A stretch of DNA of 21,326 nucleotides from JBMNUL01 sp050946255 (GCA_050946255.1 JBMNUL010000030.1:1-21326), one strand, 5' to 3'; counted from the first letter of the stretch, positions 7,645-14,590 are shown. The notes: a model not told the origin generated them from the sequence alone. A program made the numbers and translations.

Positions 7645-8706
7645 TCAGAACTGGCGCAGGAACCTCATGTCCCCCTCGAGAAGCATCCTGAGGTCTGACA
7701 CATCATACTTGAGACATGCGATTCTCTCGGCTCCCATTCCAAACGCGAAACCCGAATACTCCTCGGGGTCGATGTCGACGAAGCCGAAGACGTTGGGGTC
7801 TACCATTCCACATCCGAGAATCTCGAGCCATCCAGTTCCCTTGCAGAACCTGCAGCCCTCGCCGTGGCAGATGCCGCAGCTGACATCCACTTCCACCGAT
7901 GGCTCGGTGAACGGGAAGTAATGAGCACGGAAGCGGGTCCTCCGGTCCGGGCCGAACATCTTCTTGCAGAAGTAGTCGAGCGTTCCCTTCAGGTCCCCGA
8001 ATGTGATTCCCTTGTCAACCACGAGGCCTTCCACCTGAGTGAACTGCGGAAGGTGCGAGGGATCGGGGACATCTTTCCTGTAGACCTTTCCAGGCGCGAT
8101 CATGTAGATGGGGGGCTTGCTGTCCTCCATGGCGTGAATCTGGGTTCCGGAAGTCTGGGTGCGGAGGAGCACGTCGGACTCGCCCTTGACGTTGGTCTCC
8201 TTACCGGAGGCGTCGACGATGTAAAAAGAGTCCTGAAGGCCGCGAGATGGGTGATCTGGAGGAGTGTTGAGCGCCTCGAAGTTGTACCACTGGGTCTCGA
8301 CCTCGGGACCGGACTCGACCACATATCCAAGTCCGATGAATATGTCGCAGATTTCCCTCTCCACGTTGGCGATGAGATGCCTTGTCCCGATTGGACGGGA
8401 ACGCCCTGGCAGGGTGACGTCGATGGCTTCGGCGCTCATCTTGGCCTCGAGCTCCTGCTTTCCTATGACCTCAGTTCTCTCTTGAAGAGCCTGTTCGAGC
8501 GACTTGCGCGCAGCGTTGGCAGACTTCCCAACGTCGGCCCTCTGCTCTTTGGGAACCTCCGACATGGAGCGAAGGATTGCCGTGAGGCTCCCCTTCTTGC
8601 CAAGCAGCGAGACCCTGATAGACTCCAGCTCGTCAGAAGTCTGCGCGTTCTCAATCGACGCGAGGCCGCCTTTGCTTATCTCGTCAATCGTGTCTAGAAC
8701 GGACAT
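7645..8706 (-). CDS. pheS: Phenylalanyl-tRNA synthetase alpha subunit, with a four-cysteine insert
   Basis: 353 residues from the ATG at 8706 (MSVLDTIDEISKGGLASIEN), preceded by AGGA. The open frame runs on to 9099, but the extra N-terminus would overlap the opposite-strand glutaredoxin and is not conserved. An N-terminal coiled-coil arm (about 1-95, with the RVSLLGKKGSLTAIL element) precedes the class II core: RHLIANVEREICDIF, motif 2 FRAHYFPFTEPSVEVD (259-274) and motif 3 GFAFGMGAERIACLKY (319-334). Between them lies C277-x2-C280-x4-C285-x2-C288, followed by GTGWLEI. This is a small zinc-ribbon-like insert seen in some but not all bacterial PheS proteins. Product: the catalytic subunit that activates phenylalanine and charges tRNA-Phe with PheT. 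Confidence 0.97.
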   Translation of the reverse strand: MSVLDTIDEISKGGLASIENAQTSDELESIRVSLLGKKGSLTAILRSMSEVPKEQRADVGKSANAARKSLEQALQERTEVIGKQELEAKMSAEAIDVTLPGRSRPIGTRHLIANVEREICDIFIGLGYVVESGPEVETQWYNFEALNTPPDHPSRGLQDSFYIVDASGKETNVKGESDVLLRTQTSGTQIHAMEDSKPPIYMIAPGKVYRKDVPDPSHLPQFTQVEGLVVDKGITFGDLKGTLDYFCKKMFGPDRRTRFRAHYFPFTEPSVEVDVSCGICHGEGCRFCKGTGWLEILGCGMVDPNVFGFVDIDPEEYSGFAFGMGAERIACLKYDVSDLRMLLEGDMRFLRQF

Positions 8707-8797
8707 CTTTTCCTGCTCTCTATTGTTTATCTGGTCAATTTGTTCAAACGTACAAGTTATGATTATCGCAGATATACAGGAAGCAATCGCACCCAAC

Positions 8798-8826
8798 TTG
8801 ACAGACGTAGCCTCATCGCTTGCAAT
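8798..8826 (+). promoter_or_regulatory. Candidate promoter of the glutaredoxin gene
   Basis: A perfect -35 TTGACA (8798-8803) is followed at 17 nt by TGCAAT (8821-8826), a 4-of-6 match to the -10 consensus. It lies about 65 nt upstream of the ATG at 8891, within the 184-nt divergent region shared with pheS. Confidence 0.4.
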
Positions 8827-8890
8827 CGGGAAAACGATAGTGCTGGCGCGATCTTTAGATCTGGGTGCACATGAGAGGAGCCGTTGAGAT

Positions 8891-9133
8891 ATGGAAAAGG
8901 ACCTTGTCCTATACACTATGCCGGGATGCCCATATTGCGCGAAGGTGAAGAGGTTCATGGCCGGGAGGGGAATCGAGCTCCCGGAAAAGAGCACGAGTGA
9001 TCCAGAGGCCAGAGCAGAGCTGGAGAGAGTCGGTGGGAAGGTCCAGGCCCCATGCCTGTTCATCGATGGCAAGGCGATGTACGAATCCGACGACATCATC
9101 GCCTATCTCGACAAGGAGTTCCCCGCAAGCTAA
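8891..9133 (+). CDS. Small glutaredoxin-family protein
   Basis: 80 residues forming a minimal thioredoxin fold: beta strand DLVLYTMPGCPYCAKVKRFM with the dithiol site C13-P-Y-C16, the cis-Pro region VQAPCLFIDGKAMYESDDI, and a final helix IIAYLDKEF. CPYC is the classical glutaredoxin site, and the 'G...(Y/E)SddIi.yL' segment is the usual glutathione/thiol-binding end. The protein should act in the cytosol as a thiol-disulfide oxidoreductase; the electron donor cannot be told from sequence. AGAGGAG lies 10 nt before the ATG. It is transcribed divergently from pheS and appears monocistronic. It could equally be annotated as a glutathione S-transferase N-terminal-like protein, but at 80 residues no second domain exists. 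Confidence 0.88.
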   Translation: MEKDLVLYTMPGCPYCAKVKRFMAGRGIELPEKSTSDPEARAELERVGGKVQAPCLFIDGKAMYESDDIIAYLDKEFPAS

Positions 9134-9162
9134 ATTGTTCTGCTCAACCGGAAAAATGAGCA

Positions 9163-9193
9163 AATAAAACCGGGCGCCGTTTCCGACGCCCGG
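9163..9193 (-). terminator. Strong intrinsic terminator on the minus strand
   Basis: Read on the minus strand, CCGGGCGTCG, a GAAA tetraloop and CGGCGCCCGG form a 10-bp stem (one U-G wobble) immediately followed by TTTTATTTG. On the plus strand the same DNA gives a C-A mismatch, a TTTC loop and no U-tract, so it is oriented to stop a minus-strand transcript. No minus-strand gene ends here. Confidence 0.8.
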
Positions 9194-9294
9194 TGCTTTC
9201 CCCAGCGACTCTCACAGTAGCCGCTCTCTCCTTTTTCCCAAGAGAACAACTCTCTACTGCTAACTTACACTCTTGAAAAAAAATTTCATCACTT
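9163..9294 (-). ncRNA. Candidate small RNA, possibly Fur-regulated
   Basis: About 130 nt lie between a minus-strand promoter (-10 at 9301-9306, start near 9294) and the strong terminator ending near 9163. I find no credible open frame inside. The sequence is foldable: CAGTAG (9215-9220) pairs with CTACTG (9254-9259), enclosing complementary CTCT/AGAG tracts, and the 3' end is the terminator hairpin with a short U-tail. The promoter spacer holds a Fur-like box, the arrangement seen at iron-repressed small RNAs such as RyhB and FsrA. No sequence similarity to those RNAs is claimed. Alternatives are a leader of an unannotated short peptide or an antisense RNA reading toward the glutaredoxin gene. 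Nothing in sequence alone shows that it is transcribed. Confidence 0.5.
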
Positions 9295-9300
9295 TGAATT

Positions 9301-9330
9301 ATTCTATTTTGAGAATGATTATCCATGCAA
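9301..9330 (-). promoter_or_regulatory. Minus-strand promoter of the candidate small RNA
   Basis: On the minus strand TTGCAT (9330-9325) is a partial -35, followed after 18 nt by TAGAAT (9306-9301), a 5-of-6 match to the -10 consensus. The Fur-like box fills the spacer, so binding would block RNA polymerase directly. Confidence 0.5.
9310..9324. promoter_or_regulatory. Fur-like 7-1-7 box
   Basis: On the minus strand this 15-mer is GGATAATCATTCTCA, matching the 7-1-7 Fur consensus TGATAATnATTATCA at 12 of 14 defined positions. It lies entirely between the -35 and -10 of the minus-strand promoter. On the plus strand it is about 260 nt from the Fic-like gene, too far for a simple operator there. 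Fur-family relatives (Zur, PerR) bind similar sequences. Confidence 0.5.
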
Positions 9331-9371
9331 AATGCGGATTGATACGTTTTCCCCGGTAATCCGGCATTTTT
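9329..9371. terminator. Bidirectional terminator-like hairpin
   Basis: AAAATGCGGATT (9329-9340) pairs with AATCCGGCATTTTT (9358-9371), with one bulged base and a 17-nt loop. It is followed by T-rich sequence on the plus strand and is A/T-flanked on both sides. Its left edge touches the minus-strand -35. It could insulate the small-RNA promoter from the Fic-gene region. Confidence 0.45.
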
Positions 9372-9582
9372 CATTATCTCGCACGAAGAAGAAGTATAAA
9401 ATTGTCATTTATTCAAGATTGAAAATAAATATTTTTGAAAATTGACACCGTTTCTTGAAGTCTAAGACCATAGACTTGCTCAAATGCATCTATAATGAGA
9501 ATTGGATTCCTGAGAAGCAAAGTTTTGGAGTCCCTACTTTCGATAATTCGAAAAACATCTTTTTATATTGAGGAGGTGCGCT
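9372..9582 (+). promoter_or_regulatory. AT-rich upstream region of the Fic-like gene
   Basis: No gene is seen. The stretch is markedly A/T-rich compared with its neighbours. It contains TTGACA at 9442-9447 and TATAAT at 9491-9496, but these are too far apart to be one promoter, so the start site is unclear. AGGAGG at 9571-9576 is the strong ribosome binding site that fixes the Fic-like start at 9583. Confidence 0.45.
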
Positions 9583-10803
9583 ATGGAGCCGTCGAGACTA
9601 AGCATCTTGAGAGCGAAGATGGACACGGAGCTTGGGACCTCCTACATTCCAAAACTCATCGCCAGGCAGCCCAAACTGTTCAGCCCCGGCATGCTCCAGC
9701 TCATCTCCAAGGGAGAGAGAACCTTCACCAGAGTCGACGAGCACATCGGCAACAGCGATTATCTCGAGTGCGTTTCCAACACCCTTCTCAACATGGAAGC
9801 TCTTTCAGCGGCAATCATCGATGGCGCAGAGGTGGACCTTCTCGGTCTCCTTATGCACGACATCAAGAAGGGAAAGAACTACGATCCCTCCAAGACCAGG
9901 GTGTCGAGCTCCTCGACGAACCGGGCCATCCAGTACAGGGATTACATCGGAACTCACAACTCGTGCTCCAACATGGACGATTTCGTCTTCAACAAGGAGA
10001 GCATCCTCAATATTCACGAGGAGCTCAACTACCCAGTGGATTCCGGCTTCAAGAGGAGATATCGCGGAGAGGGTTCGGATTCTCCAAACAGCTTGCACCC
10101 CAGGCTTCCACAACGAAGGACCCTCCCACCTGAGGACATCGAAGAGTACATGGAAGACCTCTTCAAGTTCTGCAACACCGACTACTACACTCCTCAAATT
10201 CAGGCCAGCTTGGCACACTTCCAGCTGGAGTACATCAGGCCTTTCAAATCTAGAGTCGATGCGCTCGGCAGGCAGGTCTCGTATGTAATATACGCAAAGC
10301 GCCACTTCACCAAGAACATCAACGTCGCCATGGCCGTGGAGTCCATCAGAAGAATCGACAATCCGCTAGACAACCTCACAGCCAACAATGAGAACGGTGT
10401 CAAGCAAAGTCCGCTGGAGCTCTGGATATACCATGGGGCCAACGTATTGGTGCGACAAGCTGATATGATCCTCGAAATGGAGCAGAAGTACATCTCGATT
10501 GAGGAGAAGTGGAGGGCGACGGTCACAAAGGTGAGGCACGACGACATCTGCGATATCTTGATGCACGACCTCCTCGCCCATCCGATCATCAACGCCAAGT
10601 ACGTCGCGGAGAGGTGCAACAAGACTCTTCCTGCGGCAAACGATGCGTTGAAGAAACTCGTTTCTGCGAAAATCCTGGCTCCGATAGACAACAGGAAGCG
10701 CAACAGGTATTTCTACGCCGTCGATATCCTCGACTATTACAGGAGCTTGCTCGACGAAATCATCCCCCGCGGATGGCTTCCGGGAGTAGAGCTTTTCAAC
10801 TAA
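9583..10803 (+). CDS. Fic-fold protein with degenerate catalytic motif and C-terminal winged helix
   Basis: 406 residues. The ATG at 9583 is preferred over an upstream in-frame TTG at 9568 because AGGAGG lies 6 nt before it. The layout is that of long Fic-family proteins: an N-terminal helical region, a remnant of the inhibitory helix at about 73-82 (ALSAAIIDGAEV, where active class II proteins have S/TxxxEG), the Fic core at about 185-250, a PLELWIYHGANVLVRQA helix, and a C-terminal winged-helix segment at about 325-395. The core should read HPFxxGNGRxxR; here residues 219-230 read RPFKSRVDALGR. The catalytic His is Arg, and the phosphate-binding Asp/Glu, Gly-Asn and first Gly-Arg are gone; only the last Gly-Arg remains. 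AMP transfer is therefore unlikely. A regulatory or binding role is an inference. Confidence 0.82.
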   Translation: MEPSRLSILRAKMDTELGTSYIPKLIARQPKLFSPGMLQLISKGERTFTRVDEHIGNSDYLECVSNTLLNMEALSAAIIDGAEVDLLGLLMHDIKKGKNYDPSKTRVSSSSTNRAIQYRDYIGTHNSCSNMDDFVFNKESILNIHEELNYPVDSGFKRRYRGEGSDSPNSLHPRLPQRRTLPPEDIEEYMEDLFKFCNTDYYTPQIQASLAHFQLEYIRPFKSRVDALGRQVSYVIYAKRHFTKNINVAMAVESIRRIDNPLDNLTANNENGVKQSPLELWIYHGANVLVRQADMILEMEQKYISIEEKWRATVTKVRHDDICDILMHDLLAHPIINAKYVAERCNKTLPAANDALKKLVSAKILAPIDNRKRNRYFYAVDILDYYRSLLDEIIPRGWLPGVELFN

Positions 10804-11173
10804 CCCGCAAGGAATAATCCTGACCATCACCTACGTTGGGGCTCTGGGGAAACTTCGGGAGCACCATCCGCCATCTTCATTGGAGCTCTGGATAATCATC
10901 GAGAGCACCATCCTCTATCTTCAATAATCCTGGGCATCACCTCCGTTGGGACCGCCCTCAGGGGCCGTCCTCAGGAACCTTCCCAGCCCTTTCCAAAGCA
11001 CCGCCATTTATATGCGAATCACCCAGTTTCATGCACGCCAAATAACCAAATTTCCTCCCCAAACGGATTGTTTTTACAAATTCAGGACGTTTTCAGGAGT
11101 CGTCTATATCTTCATTCCTGAAAGGATTTCCAAGCGCGAAATCGAAGCCATGCAACCGAACAGGAGACGCGCA
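10804..11173. other. Intergenic region before the VTC gene; repeats but no gene
   Basis: 370 nt without a convincing coding region. An in-frame extension of the VTC gene reaches back to 10946, but it crosses degenerate repeats and a T-rich tract and lacks conserved residues. The first part holds the repeats listed separately. Around 10988 the sequence CCTTTCCAAAGCAC followed by ATTTATAT resembles the region before the moeA-like gene (near 12841). No clear -35/-10 pair or terminator is found. Confidence 0.5.
10813..10950. repeat. Degenerate tandem 44-bp repeat flanked by 28-bp direct repeats
   Basis: Two adjacent 44-bp units (10836-10879 and 10880-10923) agree at 36 of 44 positions and share GAGCACCATCC and ATCTTCA. 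They are bracketed by near-identical 28-mers at 10813-10840 and 10923-10950, starting AATAATCCTG and ending CGTTGGG, with 3 mismatches. This is local duplication. It could be a binding-site array or an expanded intergenic element; no function is evident. Confidence 0.7.
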
Positions 11174-12100
11174 ATGGGAAGCTACATAGGCGTATTCAAA
11201 AGAAAAGAAGTCAAATATCGTATGAGCAACGGGCAGCTCGATTCCTTCATGAACGGCATTGGAGAGCACACTGTCCACGATGAATTTGGACTGACCAGGA
11301 TATACAGTCACTATTTCGACACCAACGTGCACGAGATCATATCTCGCTCTATGGACAAGCCCCTTTACAAGGAGAAGCTCAGGCTCCGAACATATGGGGA
11401 GCCGAAGGACGAGGACAGGGTCTTCGTAGAGCTCAAGAAGAAGTTCAAGGGCGTGGTCTACAAGAGAAGGGTTGGCATGTCTTATGCCGCAGCGTTGGAA
11501 TTCCTAGATGGCATGCCGTATGAGATTGCCTGCCAGCGGTTCCCTCTCCAAGACAGGTACATGCAGGTAGATTCCCTCAGTTACAAGAGCATCCAGATCT
11601 CGAAGGAGATAGACGCGTTCATCGACCGCAACTCTCCTCTCCACGATGCGATGCTGATCAAATGCGACAGAGAGGCGTTCGTTGGAATTCCAGAAGACGA
11701 CACCGACGGAATCGACAGACAGCTGCGCATCACCTTCGACAAGAACATCTCGTACATGGAGCTGGTCCCCACCAGGGGCGGTTTGCATGCGAGGGAGCCA
11801 TCGAACGGGAGGATCTTGCCATCGGAGCCGTTGGACAGTCCCACGCTGTTGCTTCCAAGGGGCGAGGCGATCGTGGAGATCAAGGCCATGGGATCGTATC
11901 CGATATGGCTCGCGGACTTGTTGGAGGAATGCAAGGCCTATCCATCATCGTTCTCGAAGTACGGAGAATCCTACTCCCGATGTTATGGCTCGTTGAACCA
12001 ACATGACCTCTCGACCTCGCAAATCCAAACTTCAGACAACAGCCAGAACGCTTTCAGGAGAAACACAACATGTCAGACTATATCTTCACCTCAATACTAG
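11174..12100 (+). CDS. VTC-domain polyphosphate polymerase-like protein
   Basis: 308 residues from the ATG at 11174, chosen because AGGAGA lies 6 nt upstream and the domain starts at once (MGSYIGVFKRKEVKYRM). It matches the VTC catalytic tunnel domain: basic strand FKRKEVKYR (8-16), YSHYFDT (44-50), paired arginines KLRLRTYG (68-75), VFVELKKKFKG (83-93), YKRRV (96-100), LRITFD (184-189), VEIK (234-237) and FSKYGESY (260-267). These correspond to the Lys/Arg triphosphate-binding residues, acidic metal ligand and late lysine of yeast Vtc4. The predicted role is polyphosphate synthesis from ATP, probably at the inner face of the membrane. The last 30 residues look unconserved and their DNA overlaps the next gene by 31 nt. 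Bacterial members are poorly characterised, so the activity is inferred. Confidence 0.85.
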   Translation: MGSYIGVFKRKEVKYRMSNGQLDSFMNGIGEHTVHDEFGLTRIYSHYFDTNVHEIISRSMDKPLYKEKLRLRTYGEPKDEDRVFVELKKKFKGVVYKRRVGMSYAAALEFLDGMPYEIACQRFPLQDRYMQVDSLSYKSIQISKEIDAFIDRNSPLHDAMLIKCDREAFVGIPEDDTDGIDRQLRITFDKNISYMELVPTRGGLHAREPSNGRILPSEPLDSPTLLLPRGEAIVEIKAMGSYPIWLADLLEECKAYPSSFSKYGESYSRCYGSLNQHDLSTSQIQTSDNSQNAFRRNTTCQTISSPQY

Positions 12101-12765
12101 GAGACACCTCGTCGGTGGCAGCCACCGTTTCAAGCACAGGGTTCATGATATGCAGCCTCACCTCGATAATCCTCGGCGCGGCCGTAGCGGCAATCTACAT
12201 GTTCAAGCACACGTACTCCAAGAACTTCGTGATAACGCTCGCGCTTCTGCCGCTGATCGTGCAGATGGTGATACTGCTCGTCAATGGAAACCTGGGAGCA
12301 GGCATTGCAGTGATGGGCGTCTTCAACCTCGTCAGGTTCCGCTCTGTCCCTGGAAGTGCGAAGGACATCTGCAGCGTGTTCTTCGCGATGGCCATTGGAC
12401 TTGCCACAGGAATGGGATTCGTGGTGCTCGCGATCATATTCACGATCATCGTGGGCATCGTGAACATCATCTACGTGATAAGCCCGTTCGGAAAGCAGAA
12501 ACAGCCTGCCAAGGTCCTCAAGATCACCGTTCCCGAGGACATGGATTACGAGGGAGTCTTCGAGGACGTGCTGTCCAACTACACCGACGAGTTCTCGCTT
12601 GAGAGCGTGCAGACCACCAACATGGGCAGCCTTTTTCAACTCGAGTACTCGATACACATGAAGGGAGAGGGCCACGAGAAGCAGATGATCGACGAGATCA
12701 GGTGCCTGAATGGAAACCTCAAGATCTCATGTGGCCGAGCACCAGCTAACAGGGACGTCCTCTAG
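12070..12765 (+). CDS. DUF4956 family membrane protein, partner of the VTC protein
   Basis: 231 residues, with AGGAGA before the ATG. The N-terminal 140 residues are membrane-embedded with about four segments: 24-45, 52-71, 73-88 (less hydrophobic) and 102-138, the last possibly two. A conserved-looking polar motif RFRSVPGSAKD (89-99) lies between segments. The C-terminal 90 residues are soluble and acidic (KVLKITVPEDMDYEGVFEDV). This is the DUF4956 pattern, which in bacteria is commonly encoded next to VTC-domain proteins. The 31-nt overlap with the VTC gene implies coupled translation and a complex. By analogy with yeast VTC, where a small three-helix subunit (Vtc1) helps form the export channel, this protein might anchor the polymerase or pass polyphosphate across the membrane. 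That role is my inference. Confidence 0.85.
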   Translation: MSDYIFTSILGDTSSVAATVSSTGFMICSLTSIILGAAVAAIYMFKHTYSKNFVITLALLPLIVQMVILLVNGNLGAGIAVMGVFNLVRFRSVPGSAKDICSVFFAMAIGLATGMGFVVLAIIFTIIVGIVNIIYVISPFGKQKQPAKVLKITVPEDMDYEGVFEDVLSNYTDEFSLESVQTTNMGSLFQLEYSIHMKGEGHEKQMIDEIRCLNGNLKISCGRAPANRDVL

Positions 12766-12794
12766 CTCTAGAGCAGGTATTGCCGAGCACCAGC
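12734..12794. repeat. 13-bp direct repeat and 10-bp palindrome at the DUF4956 stop
   Basis: GCCGAGCACCAGC occurs at 12734-12746, inside the gene end, and again at 12782-12794. Between them GCTCTAGAGC (12765-12774) is a perfect palindrome starting at the last base of the stop codon. The GAGCACCA core also occurs in the repeats before the VTC gene. Confidence 0.5.
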
Positions 12795-12969
12795 GCGGTA
12801 GACCTTCGGACGACAGCTCAAGACATCCTCTACCTCAAGGCCTTCTCCAAAGCACAGGTCGATTTATCTCAAATAGATATAATCCTTCTCTAGGAAACGA
12901 TTCGCGTGAATTCCAATTAATATTCACTGGCGCGCGCAGAGAGCACAAGCCGCACGAGAAGGAGAAGCG
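12795..12969 (+). promoter_or_regulatory. Leader region of the moeA-like gene
   Basis: No gene is seen. TATAAT lies at 12878-12883, about 90 nt before the moeA-like start, without a good -35. TCCAAAGCAC (near 12845) followed by ATTTAT parallels the region upstream of the VTC gene. AAGGAGA just before 12970 is the ribosome binding site. Confidence 0.35.
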
Positions 12970-14181
12970 ATGAGCAAGAAGAAGATGAGCGGGTTTCCGA
13001 CACAAGAGCAGGCGCTGGCAGATTTCTTCGAGAGCTGGAAACCCACACCAGAGCAGACTGCTACCGAGCTGGTCTCCCTCGATGACTCGATTGACAGGAT
13101 TCTCTCAGAGGACATCATCTCGAAGTACAATCTGCCCCTTGTGAGGTCCTCGGGCATGGACGGAATTGCCGTCAGGTCGTCGGATTTCGCTGACGGAATC
13201 CCAAACACAGCCGAATGGGTGAAGGGAAAGGATTACGTCCGGGCAGACACCGGAGACGACTTCCCCGACGAATTCGATTCCGTGATAGCGATCGAGGACG
13301 TGACCGAGCTCGAGGGTGGAGGACTTTCCCTCGATCTGGATGAGCCTGTGACTCCGGGATGCAACGTAAACCCCTCTGGCTCGAGAATTAGATCCGGGGA
13401 AACCGTCCTCAAAGCCGGAATCCGCATCAGACCCACCGACATCACCGTGCTCTGCATGGCTGGAGCCACGATGGTGCCGGTGAGGAGAAAGCCCAAGATT
13501 GCCTTCATCCCCACGGGAAGCGAGCTAGTTACTTCCGGCACAGAACCACTGCGCGGGCAGAACATCGACACGAACAGCCTGATGGTCAAGCACATGCTGA
13601 TCGAGTACGGTGCGGAGCCAGTGGTGTTCCCGATCATCCGCGATAACCCGGCGGAGTTGGAGCGTGCACTCGACACTGCGGTTGCAAGCTGTGACTGCGT
13701 TGTGATCAACGGCGGGTCTGCGGTAGGTAGCGAAGATTTCAACGTCAGGCTCATGGAGAAGCGCGGAAAGGTCGTTCACCACTACATATCGGCTGTGCCA
13801 GGACGCCCGATGATGATGGCAGTGATAGACGGCAAGCCGATTGTTGACCTGCCAGGACCAACGCTCGCAGCATTTTTCGGCACGACCTGGTGCTTGAAGA
13901 AGATCGTCAGCCGGTTCCTTGGGACCACGCCTCGTGAGAACCAGAAGGTCAGGGCATTGGCGAAGAATGGCACAGGAGCTCCAAAGAACTTCGCCAAGCT
14001 CACTCGAGTCCAGCTGACGAAGTCCGAAAGTGGATACGAGGCCGAATTCATCCCGCGGAAAGCTGGTTTGGCAGATTGCATGGCATCTAATGCGATGCAC
14101 GTCTCCCCGGTTGGAGAAAGCGGGGTCGAAGCCGGGTCTGTCGTGGAGGTCGAGCTGCTGAGAAGCGAGAGCGAAATCTAG
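12970..14181 (+). CDS. Divergent MoeA-family molybdopterin protein
   Basis: 403 residues, the length of MoeA, with AAGGAGA before the ATG. The family layout is complete: the SGMDGIAV motif (61-68), domain III/MPT-binding core with PTGSELV (181-187) and IDTN (199-202), NGGSAVGSEDF (247-257), VDLPGP (292-297), and a C-terminal beta domain from about 325. MoeA normally inserts molybdate into adenylylated molybdopterin. Several residues important in E. coli MoeA differ: the RRxGED element is SGSR, GGVSVG is GGSAVG, KPGKP is VPGRP and LPGNP is LPGPT. The Asp of DTN and of the SEDF motif remain. No other molybdenum cofactor genes adjoin it. It may be a specialised paralogue (for example for tungsten or another pterin), or simply a divergent lineage version. 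Confidence 0.83.
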   Translation: MSKKKMSGFPTQEQALADFFESWKPTPEQTATELVSLDDSIDRILSEDIISKYNLPLVRSSGMDGIAVRSSDFADGIPNTAEWVKGKDYVRADTGDDFPDEFDSVIAIEDVTELEGGGLSLDLDEPVTPGCNVNPSGSRIRSGETVLKAGIRIRPTDITVLCMAGATMVPVRRKPKIAFIPTGSELVTSGTEPLRGQNIDTNSLMVKHMLIEYGAEPVVFPIIRDNPAELERALDTAVASCDCVVINGGSAVGSEDFNVRLMEKRGKVVHHYISAVPGRPMMMAVIDGKPIVDLPGPTLAAFFGTTWCLKKIVSRFLGTTPRENQKVRALAKNGTGAPKNFAKLTRVQLTKSESGYEAEFIPRKAGLADCMASNAMHVSPVGESGVEAGSVVEVELLRSESEI

Positions 14182-14476
14182 CCCACGCTCTGTTACCACA
14201 CCACAACACGTGACAGAAGGAAAACCATAGGTGACATTTTTGAACTATAAGTTTTATTTGCACAGTTTGAATATTTAATCAATTAAAATTATCTACAATG
14301 CTGAAAACCATTTTCAAAAGAGGGGATTTAACTGCAGTTTTATAAATATGAGGTCATACCGAATTAATCAGAATAATCTTTTCAATAATATAAAATAATT
14401 ATTATTGAAAAATTTAGGAACGTTTCTGTCACACTTTATTAGTCTATAAGGAACATTACTACTGTTTAAATATAAT
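14182..14476. other. AT-rich non-coding region with a 12-bp hairpin
   Basis: The sequence is strongly A/T-rich compared with its neighbours and carries no plausible gene. TTTTCAATAATA (14379-14390) and TATTATTGAAAA (14400-14411) are perfect 12-bp complements around a 9-nt loop. CTGTTAC and GTGACAG near 14190-14216 could form a weak 7-bp stem after the moeA-like gene. TATAAT at 14471-14476 is a possible -10 for the next element. The base composition may reflect insertion of foreign DNA or a promoter-dense region. Confidence 0.5.
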
Positions 14477-14482
14477 CAACTT

Positions 14483-14590
14483 GCGAATCAACCCTACTAT
14501 CGCAGGCGAGCCCGAGGTGGCCCCCCACCCTATACCATCCCGGACGATTCACACAAAGGAGAGTCGCTGCAGAGGCTCTCCTTTTCCTTT
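14483..14590 (+). ncRNA. Second candidate small RNA between the moeA-like gene and the ATPase
   Basis: A TATAAT (14471-14476) precedes about 105 nt of comparatively GC-rich sequence that ends in an intrinsic terminator. The segment has short stems: TGCGA (from 14482) with TCGCA (near 14500), and GGTGG-CCCC-CCACC (near 14516-14529). No -35 was found and the stems are short. A 60-codon open frame crosses it but has no ribosome binding site and reads through the terminator. It could instead be a 3' segment of a longer moeA-like transcript. Confidence 0.35.

Noticed and set aside
9144..9374. 76-residue minus-strand open frame over the candidate small RNA
   Set aside because: It reads straight through the strong terminator hairpin, has no ribosome binding site, and resembles no protein family I know.
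10813..10950. Repeats read as a CRISPR array
   Set aside because: The two units are directly adjacent without spacers, differ at 8 of 44 positions, and no cas gene is present.
10946..11173. 76-residue upstream extension of the VTC gene
   Set aside because: It covers repeat-rich, T-rich intergenic sequence. The ATG at 11174 has a well-spaced AGGAGA and the domain begins immediately.
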